Positions 13,100 to 20,800 of a stretch of DNA of 29,506 nt are shown here, piece by piece. Under the pieces are notes generated by a model, which searched no databases, had not been told where the DNA came from, and saw only the letters and a list, made by a program, of their open reading frames with translations. Every line of letters begins with the position of its first letter. Position 1 is the first letter of the stretch. The DNA comes from a virus: IMG/VR virus record IMGVR_UViG_3300034119_000552, positions 1-29,506 of that record; one strand, 5' to 3'. The translations under genes were made by a program, and so were the position numbers.

Positions 13100-13242
13100 C
13101 CACCGGAGACCACTACCACGAAAGGCCCATGGTCAACTGGTGCGCCTTCTGGCAAGTGATGGCCGCCAAACGCACCGAAACCGGCCCGCCATGGTGGGAA
13201 GTGATGGCCGCGAGGATCAGACAATGGCTAACGCGCGCATGA
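13096..13242 (+). CDS. Small protein containing two VMAA repeats (48 aa)
   Basis: The ATG at 13096 overlaps the previous stop and follows GGAGGCC. The product contains two short units, FWQVMAAKRTE and WWEVMAARIRQ, each encoded by the 11-bp sequence GTGATGGCCGC. The repeat may therefore be a DNA element that happens to be translated here. No family is recognised, and the protein could be a by-product of repeat expansion. Confidence 0.5.
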   Translation: MTTGDHYHERPMVNWCAFWQVMAAKRTETGPPWWEVMAARIRQWLTRA

Positions 13243-13346
13243 GTTCCGACACTGGTTCCGGCAATACCGGGGCCAGCACGGAGAGCATAACGCAATCCCG
13301 GCCAGTGATGGCCGCCAAACACATACAAAGGAGACACACACAATGA
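13239..13346 (+). CDS. Doubtful small ORF between two genes (35 aa)
   Basis: The ORF begins with an ATGA overlap and ends with another (the TGA overlaps the next ATG at 13343). The product is low-complexity (SSDTGSGNTGASTE), and its last residues are encoded by the recurring ribosome-binding cassette of the next gene, so it may be untranslated spacer. It contains a third VMAA-coding copy of GTGATGGCCGC. Confidence 0.3.
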   Translation: MSSDTGSGNTGASTESITQSRPVMAAKHIQRRHTQ

Positions 13347-13645
13347 CACTAGAACAAACGATTGGGCCTTGGCATTCGTCCAAGGCAGGAAACGACACGC
13401 AAGGGCTTATCTATGGGGACGATGGCAAGAATGTCGCCGTTTCCTATGAGGCAAAAGACGCACCGCTTATCGCTGCCGCACCCGATCTCTATTGGGCCGC
13501 GCGCTGCGCACTGGCAGACCTAGAGGGCATCATGCCCGAGTTTGAACCAAGCGGAGACCGCGAACATCCGGCATGGCAGACCATCAAGGAATTGCGTTCA
13601 GTAATCGCCAAAGTAACCCCGGATGAGGTGGTGGTGGTCGCTTAA
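13343..13645 (+). CDS. GPW-family hypothetical protein, paralogue 2 (100 aa)
   Basis: This protein shares GPWHSSK near its N-terminus and APLIAAAPDLYWAARCALAD with the family seen at 12173-12478. The internal part (DTQGLIYGDDGKNVAVSYEA) is a beta-rich stretch. The C-terminus is a long helix plus VTPDEVVVVA. The start follows AAAGGAGACACACACA. It is the middle of three paralogues, suggesting duplication within the operon. The function is unknown. Confidence 0.82.
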   Translation: MTLEQTIGPWHSSKAGNDTQGLIYGDDGKNVAVSYEAKDAPLIAAAPDLYWAARCALADLEGIMPEFEPSGDREHPAWQTIKELRSVIAKVTPDEVVVVA

Positions 13646-13670
13646 CCTAAACAAACAACAGGAGACACAC

Positions 13671-14036
13671 ATGACAACGAAAGACAATGAAACGCCGGCA
13701 CGCGTTGCCGGACCTTGGAAATACCACCTTGGACGCGGAGCCAACCCACGGTTTCACGTTCAGACCATGGGTGGCTATCAAATCGCCAGCACGCCGGAAT
13801 TGTCCAAGCATGCACAGGCAAAAGAAGAAAACGCATCCCGAGAGGCAAACGCGCGACTGATAGCCGCCGCGCCGGAAATGCTCGACGCACTGCGTCTGGC
13901 TCTGACTTGTCTCGATGCCGCTGCTGATGGACGGCTTGAAGATGTGAAAGACGAGATCGGCGGCACGGCCAACATCGTTGACGAGGCTATCACCCGTGCG
14001 ACTCAATCATGCGGCGAGCCAGTGATGGCCGCTTGA
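13671..14036 (+). CDS. GPW-family hypothetical protein, paralogue 3 (121 aa)
   Basis: I start at the ATG at 13671, after CAGGAGACACAC, because the longer frame overlaps paralogue 2. It contains RVAGPWKYHLG near the N-terminus and EANARLIAAAPEMLDALRLA in the C-terminal half, as in the other two paralogues. The last residues (EPVMAA) are encoded by the GTGATGGCCGC repeat just before the stop. It is the largest of the three. The function is unknown. Confidence 0.82.
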   Translation: MTTKDNETPARVAGPWKYHLGRGANPRFHVQTMGGYQIASTPELSKHAQAKEENASREANARLIAAAPEMLDALRLALTCLDAAADGRLEDVKDEIGGTANIVDEAITRATQSCGEPVMAA

Positions 14037-14057
14037 AGCACGGAAAGGAGACACACA

Positions 14058-14327
14058 ATGAGCATCATTCAACAACTCTCGCAAATGGAGACGAGAGCAA
14101 ACAAATACAACCACCAGAGGACCGTGCGAATTTACACGGACAAAACAAAACCGCGCCCGCACGAACCCCATTTTGAGATTCGCGTCGATTGGGACACTCC
14201 CGACAGGGAACATGCGGTTGCCTTCCTCAAGTTCCTCGCCGAGCACGGCATCCATGCAGTGCTTCACCGGCAGAGCATGGACGGCAACATCTACAGCCAC
14301 GACCTTCTCAAAAAGGAGGCAGCATGA
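14058..14327 (+). CDS. Hypothetical protein (89 aa)
   Basis: The product begins MSIIQQLSQMETRANKYNHQ and has a ferredoxin-like strand-helix-strand pattern (HFEIRVDWDTPDREHAVAFL, then FLAEHGIHAVLHRQ). No specific family is recognised. It has the full AAAGGAGACACACA leader and ends with an ATGA overlap into the next gene, whose start also has a GGAGG. Confidence 0.72.
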   Translation: MSIIQQLSQMETRANKYNHQRTVRIYTDKTKPRPHEPHFEIRVDWDTPDREHAVAFLKFLAEHGIHAVLHRQSMDGNIYSHDLLKKEAA

Positions 14328-14935
14328 AACAAACGACAATCCGCGTCCGTCTTGAGGAAGACATTGCCGGAATGTGCGCTTGGCCAGCACCGGCCAAGAT
14401 CACGCGCAACCGCATCGAATACGCACCGTCCAAGTGGGACCGGCGCGCGTGGCGGGTGATGGCCGGCGAGGCTGCCGAATGGGGCAAGCCTATTGAGGCC
14501 CGCCCGAAAGAGGGAGGATGTCCTTCAGCCGAGTGGATGCACGAAGTGTCCGAGCGTTTGGTGCGCGTCTGCAAAAAGCGCAAATTCAAGACGAAGGTGC
14601 GCGTTGCCAAGACGTTTCCGAACGGTGATGCCGAGGAGGTTGCGGTCACGGTCTATTGGGACCGGCCCGTCACGCCACCGAGCGCGGATACTCCCGGCCG
14701 GTGGAAGCTAGTCGAGCACCGCAAGGGCAAGCGGCGCAAGCTAGGGGAGGTCGAGGCTACGCTGGAATGCTGCGGCGACGAACTGTATTGCCATCTGCCG
14801 GACGGCGATGTTCCGCCGGGATATGACGTATTCCCTGACTACGGCAGTGTGTTGGTGCTGCCCGAGTCGCAAGCAACGGAGGATCTGTGGTGGGAGTTCA
14901 CCTTCCGCCCCGGCAAAAGACGCAACGCCGCTTGA
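14324..14935 (+). CDS. Hypothetical protein (203 aa), largest of the plus-strand operon
   Basis: I start at the ATG at 14324, which gives an ATGA overlap and has AAGGAGGCAGC before it. The protein begins MKQTTIRVRLEEDIAGMCAW, is basic in the middle (VRVCKKRKFKTKVRVAKTFP), and is beta-rich at its C-terminus (DLWWEFTFRPGKRRN). A motif GDVPPGYDVFPDYGS in the C-terminal third recalls the GDVPAGEDV stretch of the 144-aa protein. That likeness is short and may be chance. The function is unknown. Confidence 0.72.
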   Translation: MKQTTIRVRLEEDIAGMCAWPAPAKITRNRIEYAPSKWDRRAWRVMAGEAAEWGKPIEARPKEGGCPSAEWMHEVSERLVRVCKKRKFKTKVRVAKTFPNGDAEEVAVTVYWDRPVTPPSADTPGRWKLVEHRKGKRRKLGEVEATLECCGDELYCHLPDGDVPPGYDVFPDYGSVLVLPESQATEDLWWEFTFRPGKRRNAA

Positions 14936-15035
14936 CGCCCGACACCGGCCTTTGTCCAATGGGCAGAGGCCGGAACGGACGGCAAACATGCCAACCCGGT
15001 GATGGCCGCACCATCAATAGAAACGAAGGAGACAC

Positions 15036-15449
15036 ATGAAAAAGACAGCAAAACCTAAAGCCAAGAAACAGCAACCGGAACAACCGTGGTGCGGAGAACT
15101 AGACCCGCTCGGTTACGTCAGGGAATACGCTCCTACGCTCATAGAGCAACGGGCGAGCCTGTTGCCGTTTGAGGGCGCCATTGACAGCGAACAGGCGGGA
15201 CCGATCCCGACAGCCAAGGACTACGACCCAAACGAAGAACCACACTTCACGGTCGAAGTCAAAGACCCGACAGACAGTAAGTGCTCATACTTCTTCAAAG
15301 TGACGAAGCATGGAGTGACCTACGACTTCGGCCAGTGGCCGGGAGACGGCACGCTGGATATATGGGACGCCGATATGCCCTACAGCATGGAAGCATTGTG
15401 GGAGTTTATGCGTCAGGCCCCACGGCCGGCGCATGTGTTCATCAAGTGA
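15036..15449 (+). CDS. Hypothetical protein (137 aa)
   Basis: The N-terminal 20 residues are basic (MKKTAKPKAKKQQPEQPWC), and the remainder is acidic and aromatic (FTVEVKDPTDSKCSYFFKVT, then DMPYSMEALWEFMRQAPRP). No family is recognised. The start follows GAAGGAGACAC. The stop TGA lies inside the motif GTGATGGCCGCC and overlaps the next gene's ATG as TGATG. Confidence 0.7.
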   Translation: MKKTAKPKAKKQQPEQPWCGELDPLGYVREYAPTLIEQRASLLPFEGAIDSEQAGPIPTAKDYDPNEEPHFTVEVKDPTDSKCSYFFKVTKHGVTYDFGQWPGDGTLDIWDADMPYSMEALWEFMRQAPRPAHVFIK

Positions 15450-15832
15450 TGGCCGCCATGACTGCAAAACACTACCTAGCCGAGCGCGGGATCAACGCCA
15501 AGGCCGCCCGATTTGCGGGCGCCTTCATCGCCGTGCGCGAGGAACCGGAGTCAACTGAGCTTGTCCACAAGGATGGCAAGAAAGTTGTGTTCACCAAGTG
15601 GCAGCCGCCCAAGGGCGCCAAAATGTGGACGCTCTGGACGACCGGCGGACTTGGAACCGAGCCATACACGGACGTTTGGACAGTCGCCCGTGGATGGGGA
15701 TTCGCGTTCTCATGCTGCGAATGGCCAAGCCTTGCAGAGCATTGGACCGGAGGCTTCAAGACCGAGGCCGCTGCTCTCAAGGAGGCCGCGCGGATCGTTA
15801 AGAAAGAGTCAGACGAACAGAACGCCGCGTAA
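15449..15832 (+). CDS. Hypothetical protein (127 aa), last gene of the plus-strand operon
   Basis: Two starts are possible. One is ATG 15449, overlapping the previous stop; the other is ATG 15458 three codons later. The product MTAKHYLAERGINAKAARFA continues with an aromatic middle KMWTLWTTGGLGTEPYTDVW, a CC-containing segment and a lysine-rich helical end. No family is recognised. It is followed by the non-coding attachment region. Confidence 0.68.
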   Translation: MAAMTAKHYLAERGINAKAARFAGAFIAVREEPESTELVHKDGKKVVFTKWQPPKGAKMWTLWTTGGLGTEPYTDVWTVARGWGFAFSCCEWPSLAEHWTGGFKTEAAALKEAARIVKKESDEQNAA

Positions 15833-15968
15833 ATACTACTTCGCCGCTCACCGCACCGGGGCCGGGGCCAACCGCTCTTGTCCCGGTGACGGGGTAGTGA
15901 TGGCCGCCCGATCCACCGAAAGCACACACCTTGACACCAAGCGTAACACGACCGCACACAAGCGCATT
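15833..15968 (+). other. Non-coding spacer before the attachment region
   Basis: No gene is supported here. The stretch holds the repeat copy at 15897 and a TTGACA at 15931-15936, and is rich in CAC motifs (GCACACACC, GCACACAAGCG). The TTGACA has no good -10 box and might instead be part of an integrase or regulator binding site (it contains TGACACC). Confidence 0.5.
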
Positions 15969-15980
15969 TTTACAGAGTAA
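15969..15980 (+). repeat. TTTACAGAGTAA, second copy
   Basis: This 12-bp sequence is identical to bases 11094-11105. Together the copies bracket the plus-strand small-gene operon from just after its first gene to its end. The 10-bp AGAGTAAAAC of the first copy is also found inverted at about 16057-16066, on the other side of the tRNA fragment. Confidence 0.6.
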
Positions 15981-15986
15981 TTCTGT

Positions 15987-16009
15987 GGGCCATGGAAAAC
16001 GCACGGCCC
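15987..16009. terminator. Hairpin beside the tRNA fragment, possible weak terminator
   Basis: GGGCC (15987-15991) and GGCCC (16005-16009) can pair, with two further pairs after one mismatch and a loop around GAAAACG. Only three T residues follow on the plus strand, so termination would be weak. It could instead be part of the integrase binding region, since it abuts the tRNA-derived sequence. Confidence 0.35.
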
Positions 16010-16010
16010 T

Positions 16011-16048
16011 TTAGAAATCCGCTGCTCTATCCCCTGAGCTACGGGCGC
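16011..16048 (-). other. attP: attP core: 5' half of tRNA-Arg(UCU)
   Basis: Read on the minus strand these 38 bases form the first half of a tRNA. They comprise a 7-base acceptor strand GCGCCCG, TA, a D-arm GCTC-AGGGGATA-GAGC, an A, the anticodon-stem strand GCGGA and the loop TTTCTAA with anticodon TCT. The similarity stops at the end of the loop, because the next bases do not pair with GCGGA. The integrase gene follows within 130 bases. Attachment sites that end in the anticodon loop are well known for tyrosine integrases. A phage-borne 5' half is less common than a 3' half. Confidence 0.82.
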
Positions 16049-16071
16049 GGTTAAGGTTTTACTCTATAATC

Positions 16072-16147
16072 TGACCCAAAAGAATCCAGTTTGACCCACC
16101 TTGTGCCAACATCCCGTGACACAGATACGAGCACAGTCTTGACACAG
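16072..16147 (+). repeat. Four TGACMCA repeats, candidate integrase arm sites
   Basis: TGACCCA occurs at 16072 and 16092, and TGACACAG at 16117 and 16140. All are in the same orientation, spaced 20, 25 and 23 bp apart, which is roughly two helical turns. They lie between the tRNA-derived core and the integrase gene, where arm-type sites of a tyrosine integrase are expected. Confidence 0.55.
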
Positions 16148-16176
16148 TCGCGCAATGAAGTGACCTTGGAGTTGTT

Positions 16177-17352
16177 ATGAACATTGAAACTTTTCGCATA
16201 GAAGTTCCCAAGTATGGGTTGAGGGGCGCGGTATATCAACGCTTGGGGCGCCTTTGGCTGCGCTTCACGCATGAGAAGAAGATCCGCCGCGTATCCCTAA
16301 AGACCAATGATCCCAAGGTCGCCAAGGCCAAGGCCATATCTTATCTAAACATTCTCGGCCAAGAGGGAGCCGCGCGACTGACCGAGCTGACCCACGGCCG
16401 CGACGAATCTCCGAGCATCGGCAAGGTCGTCGAGCATTACCGCTTGCGGAGCGACTGCCCGAGCAAGGAGGAGAACATTCGTTGCCTGTTGCGGGTCATC
16501 GCCCGAGCCAAGGGCATCGCACCCTTCCGAGAGCATCCCATGATTAAGGGGCGGGCCATTGCCATGACGGACGCCGAAGTCGCCAAGGTGATGGCCGTCC
16601 GCTCCACCGAATTGAACGATAAGCTGGTGCGACAATACCTGACCAACTGCGGAACCAGCGCCTACACGGCCGGCAGCACACTCGCCAGCGCCAAGAGTGT
16701 GTTCGCAGACAGCAACGACTGGATCGACTTCAAGCTGCCGGACATCGCCTCCTTCCGCGCCGCCAGCAAACAGGCCAAGCAGAAATACAACCCGACCAGC
16801 TTCCAACACATCCCCAAGGACAAGCTGGATGCCATGGAGCGCGACAGCCGGGGCATGGCAGAGATCCGCCGCGCCTTTATCTGCTGTCGCTACATGGGCA
16901 TGACGCCCAAGGAAGTCAGTTATGCCCGCAAGTCGTGGATCGAGGATCGCCCCGAAGGCAAGACCATGTGCATCCGCGAGCGCCCCGATGAGGAGTTCAC
17001 CCTAAAGACAGGGGGATGCCGCGAGCGCGACATTACCTTGGCGTCATGGATGGCCGACTATCTGCTGGCTGCCGAAGACTACATGATCCCGCTCGGCACA
17101 GAGTTCCTTCGCTACAACTTCATGCTTCGCAATTTCAACACTTGGCTGCGGCAATACATCCCGAACCGCAAGGGAGCCGCCTACGAGCTACGCAAGCAAG
17201 CCGGCAGCGATTGGCTGGAGGCGACGGGGTCACTCGTCCAAGTGCAATATCTTTTGGGGCACTCGTCCTATGTAACAACGCAACGCTGGTATGCCACATG
17301 GCAGCGCGCCGTAGTCGTGCCAGAAAAATTCCAACAAGAACCAACAATATGA
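16177..17352 (+). CDS. int: Tyrosine recombinase (integrase), atypical catalytic set
   Basis: This 391-residue protein has an N-terminal DNA-binding part, a SAM-like core region at about 80-185 and a C-terminal catalytic domain. The recognisable residues are K277 in FTLKTGG, R339 in YELRKQAGSDWL, H362 in YLLGHSSYVTT and the nucleophile Y372 in RWYATW. Two usual residues are missing. The first arginine would be in GMTPKE (241-246), where T243 takes its place, and the first histidine of HxLR is Y336. It should insert the phage at tRNA-Arg. The ATG lies only 35 bases past the last arm repeat. Its stop overlaps the lipoprotein ATG. Confidence 0.9.
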   Translation: MNIETFRIEVPKYGLRGAVYQRLGRLWLRFTHEKKIRRVSLKTNDPKVAKAKAISYLNILGQEGAARLTELTHGRDESPSIGKVVEHYRLRSDCPSKEENIRCLLRVIARAKGIAPFREHPMIKGRAIAMTDAEVAKVMAVRSTELNDKLVRQYLTNCGTSAYTAGSTLASAKSVFADSNDWIDFKLPDIASFRAASKQAKQKYNPTSFQHIPKDKLDAMERDSRGMAEIRRAFICCRYMGMTPKEVSYARKSWIEDRPEGKTMCIRERPDEEFTLKTGGCRERDITLASWMADYLLAAEDYMIPLGTEFLRYNFMLRNFNTWLRQYIPNRKGAAYELRKQAGSDWLEATGSLVQVQYLLGHSSYVTTQRWYATWQRAVVVPEKFQQEPTI

Positions 17353-17756
17353 AACTCCTAACCCTAACACTCGCCGCCGCCATGGTGATGGCCGCCACGG
17401 GCTGCGAAACGAAACAGGCAAAGGCCGCAAGGATGGACGCCCAAGGAATGGTCCGCACGCAAGACGGCAAGTGGGTCCCGAAGGGCACACGCTTCTTCGG
17501 GTCCGGTCATCCTTGGGTTATGGAGAACGGCAGTCCCGCGCCCGCAGTGTTTGACCCGACCGTCTTCAATCAAGCCATGGCGCAGAACATGGGCGGCGGG
17601 GCACCGGCGCCGGTCATCGTCACGGGACCGGGATCACCACCGATCACCACGGCAAGCCAAGTTGGCGGCACAACGGTTATCTCCACCATCGGCAGCCGCG
17701 CACCGATTGGCGCGCCTGTTTACAGTCCGCCGGCATACGGCTACTATGGCTACTGA
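17349..17756 (+). CDS. Small putative lipoprotein encoded with the integrase
   Basis: The ATG at 17349 overlaps the integrase stop as ATGA. Residues 1-19 form a lipoprotein signal (MKLLTLTLAAAMVMAATGC) with C19 as the acyl site. Its lipobox is only approximate. The mature part is basic, then rich in Gly, Pro and Ala and low in complexity (PAPVIVTGPGSPPIT), ending in YGYYGY. No family is recognised. Being co-transcribed with the integrase in a lysogen, it may alter the host envelope, for example as a superinfection-exclusion protein. Confidence 0.78.
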   Translation: MKLLTLTLAAAMVMAATGCETKQAKAARMDAQGMVRTQDGKWVPKGTRFFGSGHPWVMENGSPAPAVFDPTVFNQAMAQNMGGGAPAPVIVTGPGSPPITTASQVGGTTVISTIGSRAPIGAPVYSPPAYGYYGY

Positions 17757-17791
17757 CTTTGTCCAAAGTGTGTCTCCTAACCACTAGGACG

Positions 17792-17848
17792 AGTCCCGCG
17801 AGTGCGGGGCTGGGCCGCTCTGGGAAACCGGGGCGGCCCTAATTTTTT
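17792..17848. terminator. Strong convergent terminator
   Basis: The main hairpin spans 17812-17839: a 12-bp stem beginning GGGCCGC and closing with GCGGCCC around a GAAA tetraloop, all pairs being Watson-Crick or G-T. TAATTTTTT follows. A second hairpin lies just before it (17792-17811; AGTCCCGC, loop GAGT, GCGGGGCT). The position between the lipoprotein gene and the converging late operon fits a terminator for the plus strand; it may also slow transcription from the minus strand. Confidence 0.9.
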
Positions 17849-20800
17849 AGCGCGGGGGCATTGATTGCCCGAGGGGAGAGTTGACTAGGTTGTTGCGCAT
17901 GGAGCGCTGGCGGCGGGTCAGGCGGCGGATGTCGTGGCCGAACAGGGCAGACTTCACGGCGGCGTCCACGTCCTCAATGTCTTGGGCGAAGATCCGCACC
18001 TTCTCGGTGTCGGGCAGGCGAGCGTAGCGCGGGCTGGCCATGCGCCAATTCATCATGCTGGCCGTGTAGTTGCCCAAGTAATACTGGTAAGCGCTGATCT
18101 GCTCGTTCGTCAGGTCGATGTTCTGTCCGTTGATGGAGGCGCGGTTCTTTACCTGCTTGGGGAACTGGCTGGTCTCGCCGGTGGAATCCATGAGCCGCGC
18201 CGCTTCTTCCAAGACGGGGTTGGCTTTGACCCGAGAGGTCAGCGCCGGATTGAACAGCACATTGAACCAGTGCCATCCAACATACTGATACCGCTCCTGT
18301 GCCTGCCCCATGACATCAAGGCGGGGAGGGAACTGATCGGCAACGCCGGGGGTGTTGGCCGCGATCTGGTTGAACGCGCGCTGCACCGTGACCGGAACGG
18401 CCGAGGACTGGTTGGTTCCGCGCGTCTCTCTCAGCGTGTTATCGTAAAGGAGTTGGTTGGCTTGGCGGACAAGCTGCGGGACAAACATGGAAGGAATACC
18501 GGCGACCGTTCTGGCCACGGCGCCGATCACGCTCTCCGGTCGGCGGGTGTCGAGCTGGTCGATAAAGCTGGAAAGACCAGACAGCAGCGGAAGATCCAGC
18601 AGTGACTTGGCACCAGCCGCAAGACTGATGGCCGGCATGGCTGCCTTGGCCGCGAGTCCTTTCTTGATTCCGTTGCGGTCGTTCTGCTCAACCATCTTGG
18701 CCAACTCGGCCCCGGCGGCAAACGTGATGGCGAGCGGTTGCGCCCAGTCGTAGGATAGGATCACATCGCCCTCGTCCGTTTTTTGCGGTGTGCCCCACGC
18801 CATGGTCGTAAGCAGCCGCTTGAGGGCAGTCACGTTGATCCGGTATTGTCCCATGCCCAGTGACCGGCGCATTGCCTCAACATCATCATCGTCCTCCTGA
18901 CTGGCCGTGATGACACCCATGGCATACAGGTAATACCCCGCCGCATAGATTCCCGTTCCTCCGAGGGCTTTGGTAAATGCCTCGCCGAACTCCCTTGTGT
19001 CCAGTGGCTTGCCTGCCCTTTGGTTGCTGGCCTTCCAAAGAATGCCGTTCATGCCTTGGTGCAGGTTAATGATTAGCCCGAGGGGGGACCAACTGATGGC
19101 CGCGCGAGCGATGGCGCCGGGAACCTGAGTGAATGCCATGAGCGCCGTGCCGAATCCGAATTGCTCGGTTGGCTTGACGCCGGGGATGAAGTAACTCAGC
19201 AGCTTCGTGCTCATCCTGTTGAGCGATGAGCGCCACTTGGCGGCCTCCCTGCTGATCGTGTTAGCGTTTTGGTAGATGGCCCCGGCGGCATCGGCAATCG
19301 CACCCTCGATGTCCTCTGGCGTGTGTCGCCCCGTCCACTCGCCCATTTGCTTGGCTCGCGCCTCGCGGTTGGCCAGCGATGACTCCAGTGCAGACTTCCA
19401 GAATGCGCGGTCAGGGCCGCCGAGGGCGATGGAGAGCGATGTCTCCAACATCCCCATGAACTTGCTGCTAAAGATGCGGCGCCCGACCTCCTTGGCATCG
19501 GCCACTTCAAACTTGTTTTGCGTGGTGAGCTTGGATAGCAGGCGCAAATGGTCGATGCCGGCCGCAAGGTTCTCGCTGAATGGGGCCTGCGGGTTCTGCT
19601 TGGCGTTCCACTCAAAGCCCTTCTTTACATCGTAATACGGGGTGAGCAGATGCTTGAGTCGGCCCGACTTCACGCGGTCTCCGGTCTTGCCGTTGCTAAA
19701 GATGCCGGCCCGACCCGTGGCCACGTTGATGGCCGTGTCCTTACCGGCATTGGCCACGAACTGGATCACGTTGCCGCCGATGTTTCTGATCCAAGTCTTG
19801 GGCGAGAACAGCATCATTATGTAGCTGAACGCACGCACCTTCACCCAGAAGTCCACCGGCACAAGGCTATGGATCTCCTCAAAGATGCGACCGGCAATGA
19901 CGAGCTGCATGTCTTGGTCGCCCTTGGCCTCTTTAAGCTGTGTGGTTAGGCCCTTCAGTCGCGCCCCAAGTTCCGGCGTCATGGTCGGCAACTTGGCGAT
20001 AAGCGAAAGCTGCGCAATAAAGTCATCGTCCGGCATGCCTTCGCCGTTCAGCTTCTCAACCAGCTTGCTCCAAGACCTAATGAGCTTCTGCTCCTTCGGC
20101 TTGCGCTGCGTGGCGATGGACTTACGCGCCTCATCCATCACCTTGTAGAATTTGCTGGTGATGGCCGTTGCCAAGGCGCCGGCCTCGCTTTCGCTGATGC
20201 CGTTCTCGGTCAGTAGTTGTGTGATCTGCTTGGTCGCCTCTGCCTTGGTGGCCTTGCTGGTCAGGACAGAGCGGATGCCGACATTGGTGCGCTGCTTCTG
20301 CGTCTTGTCCTTAATGCGGCGCTTCAGCTTCTCTTGGATCTTCTCGCCGCCTTGGGTGCCGTTGATGATGGTGTCTTCAGCGACTGTCTTGCGGGTCGCC
20401 TTCACTTCAGTCTCGGCGGACACAACGCTATCCTGCGCCGCGCGGATCTGGCCCTGCCTTTCCTCGGGCAACGTGTCGATGTATTGCTCGATGACTTGAT
20501 TTGCGTAGAAGACGATGCCCTCCGGTGTCAGTCGGGCCAGCATGGCGAGCACGCTGATGGTCTGGCCGATGCTTGTGGCGCGGTTGGACATGATGCGAAC
20601 AACGCGCGCCTGCCGCTGATGCTCTCCCATCGCTCCAAGTCTGGCCGCCAGCTCTAGGCCGATTCCAAAGTCAACAGGTGTGGGCGTCAGGCTGTCGGCA
20701 GCCAGATCAAGTATCCGCTGCTCGGCGGCATCAATCCCATTCTGGTTGATCCATTCCTTGGCCTGATCTGCCGTTCCTTCCAGCGTGATCGGAACATACT

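Larger units (their letters stand above)
13156..15908 (+). repeat. GTGATGGCCGC repeat family, unidirectional
   Basis: Exact copies of the 11-mer begin at 13156, 13201, 13305, 14022, 14999, 15446 and 15897 on the plus strand, with an eighth at 17385 in the lipoprotein gene. Most are followed by another C, and most are preceded by A or CA. Five lie at or just after gene ends, upstream of the next gene's ribosome-binding site. Near copies occur at about 14456 and 16589. I found none in the reverse orientation. Confidence 0.85.

Noticed and set aside
14929-15039. 26-codon ORF ending over the start at 15036
   Set aside because: It is low-complexity, basic and partly encoded by the ribosome-binding cassette and the repeat, so it is probably untranslated spacer.
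16011-16048. A complete tRNA gene
   Set aside because: Only the 5' half is present; no matching 3' anticodon strand, T-arm or acceptor 3' strand follows.
17780-17840. Small self-cleaving ribozyme (hammerhead-like GACGAGTC and GGGAAAC)
   Set aside because: The CUGAUGA core is absent, and the sequence is explained by two hairpins of a terminator.
17934-18605. Plus-strand frame of 223 codons
   Set aside because: It is antisense to the giant late protein and has no recognisable domain or ribosome-binding site.
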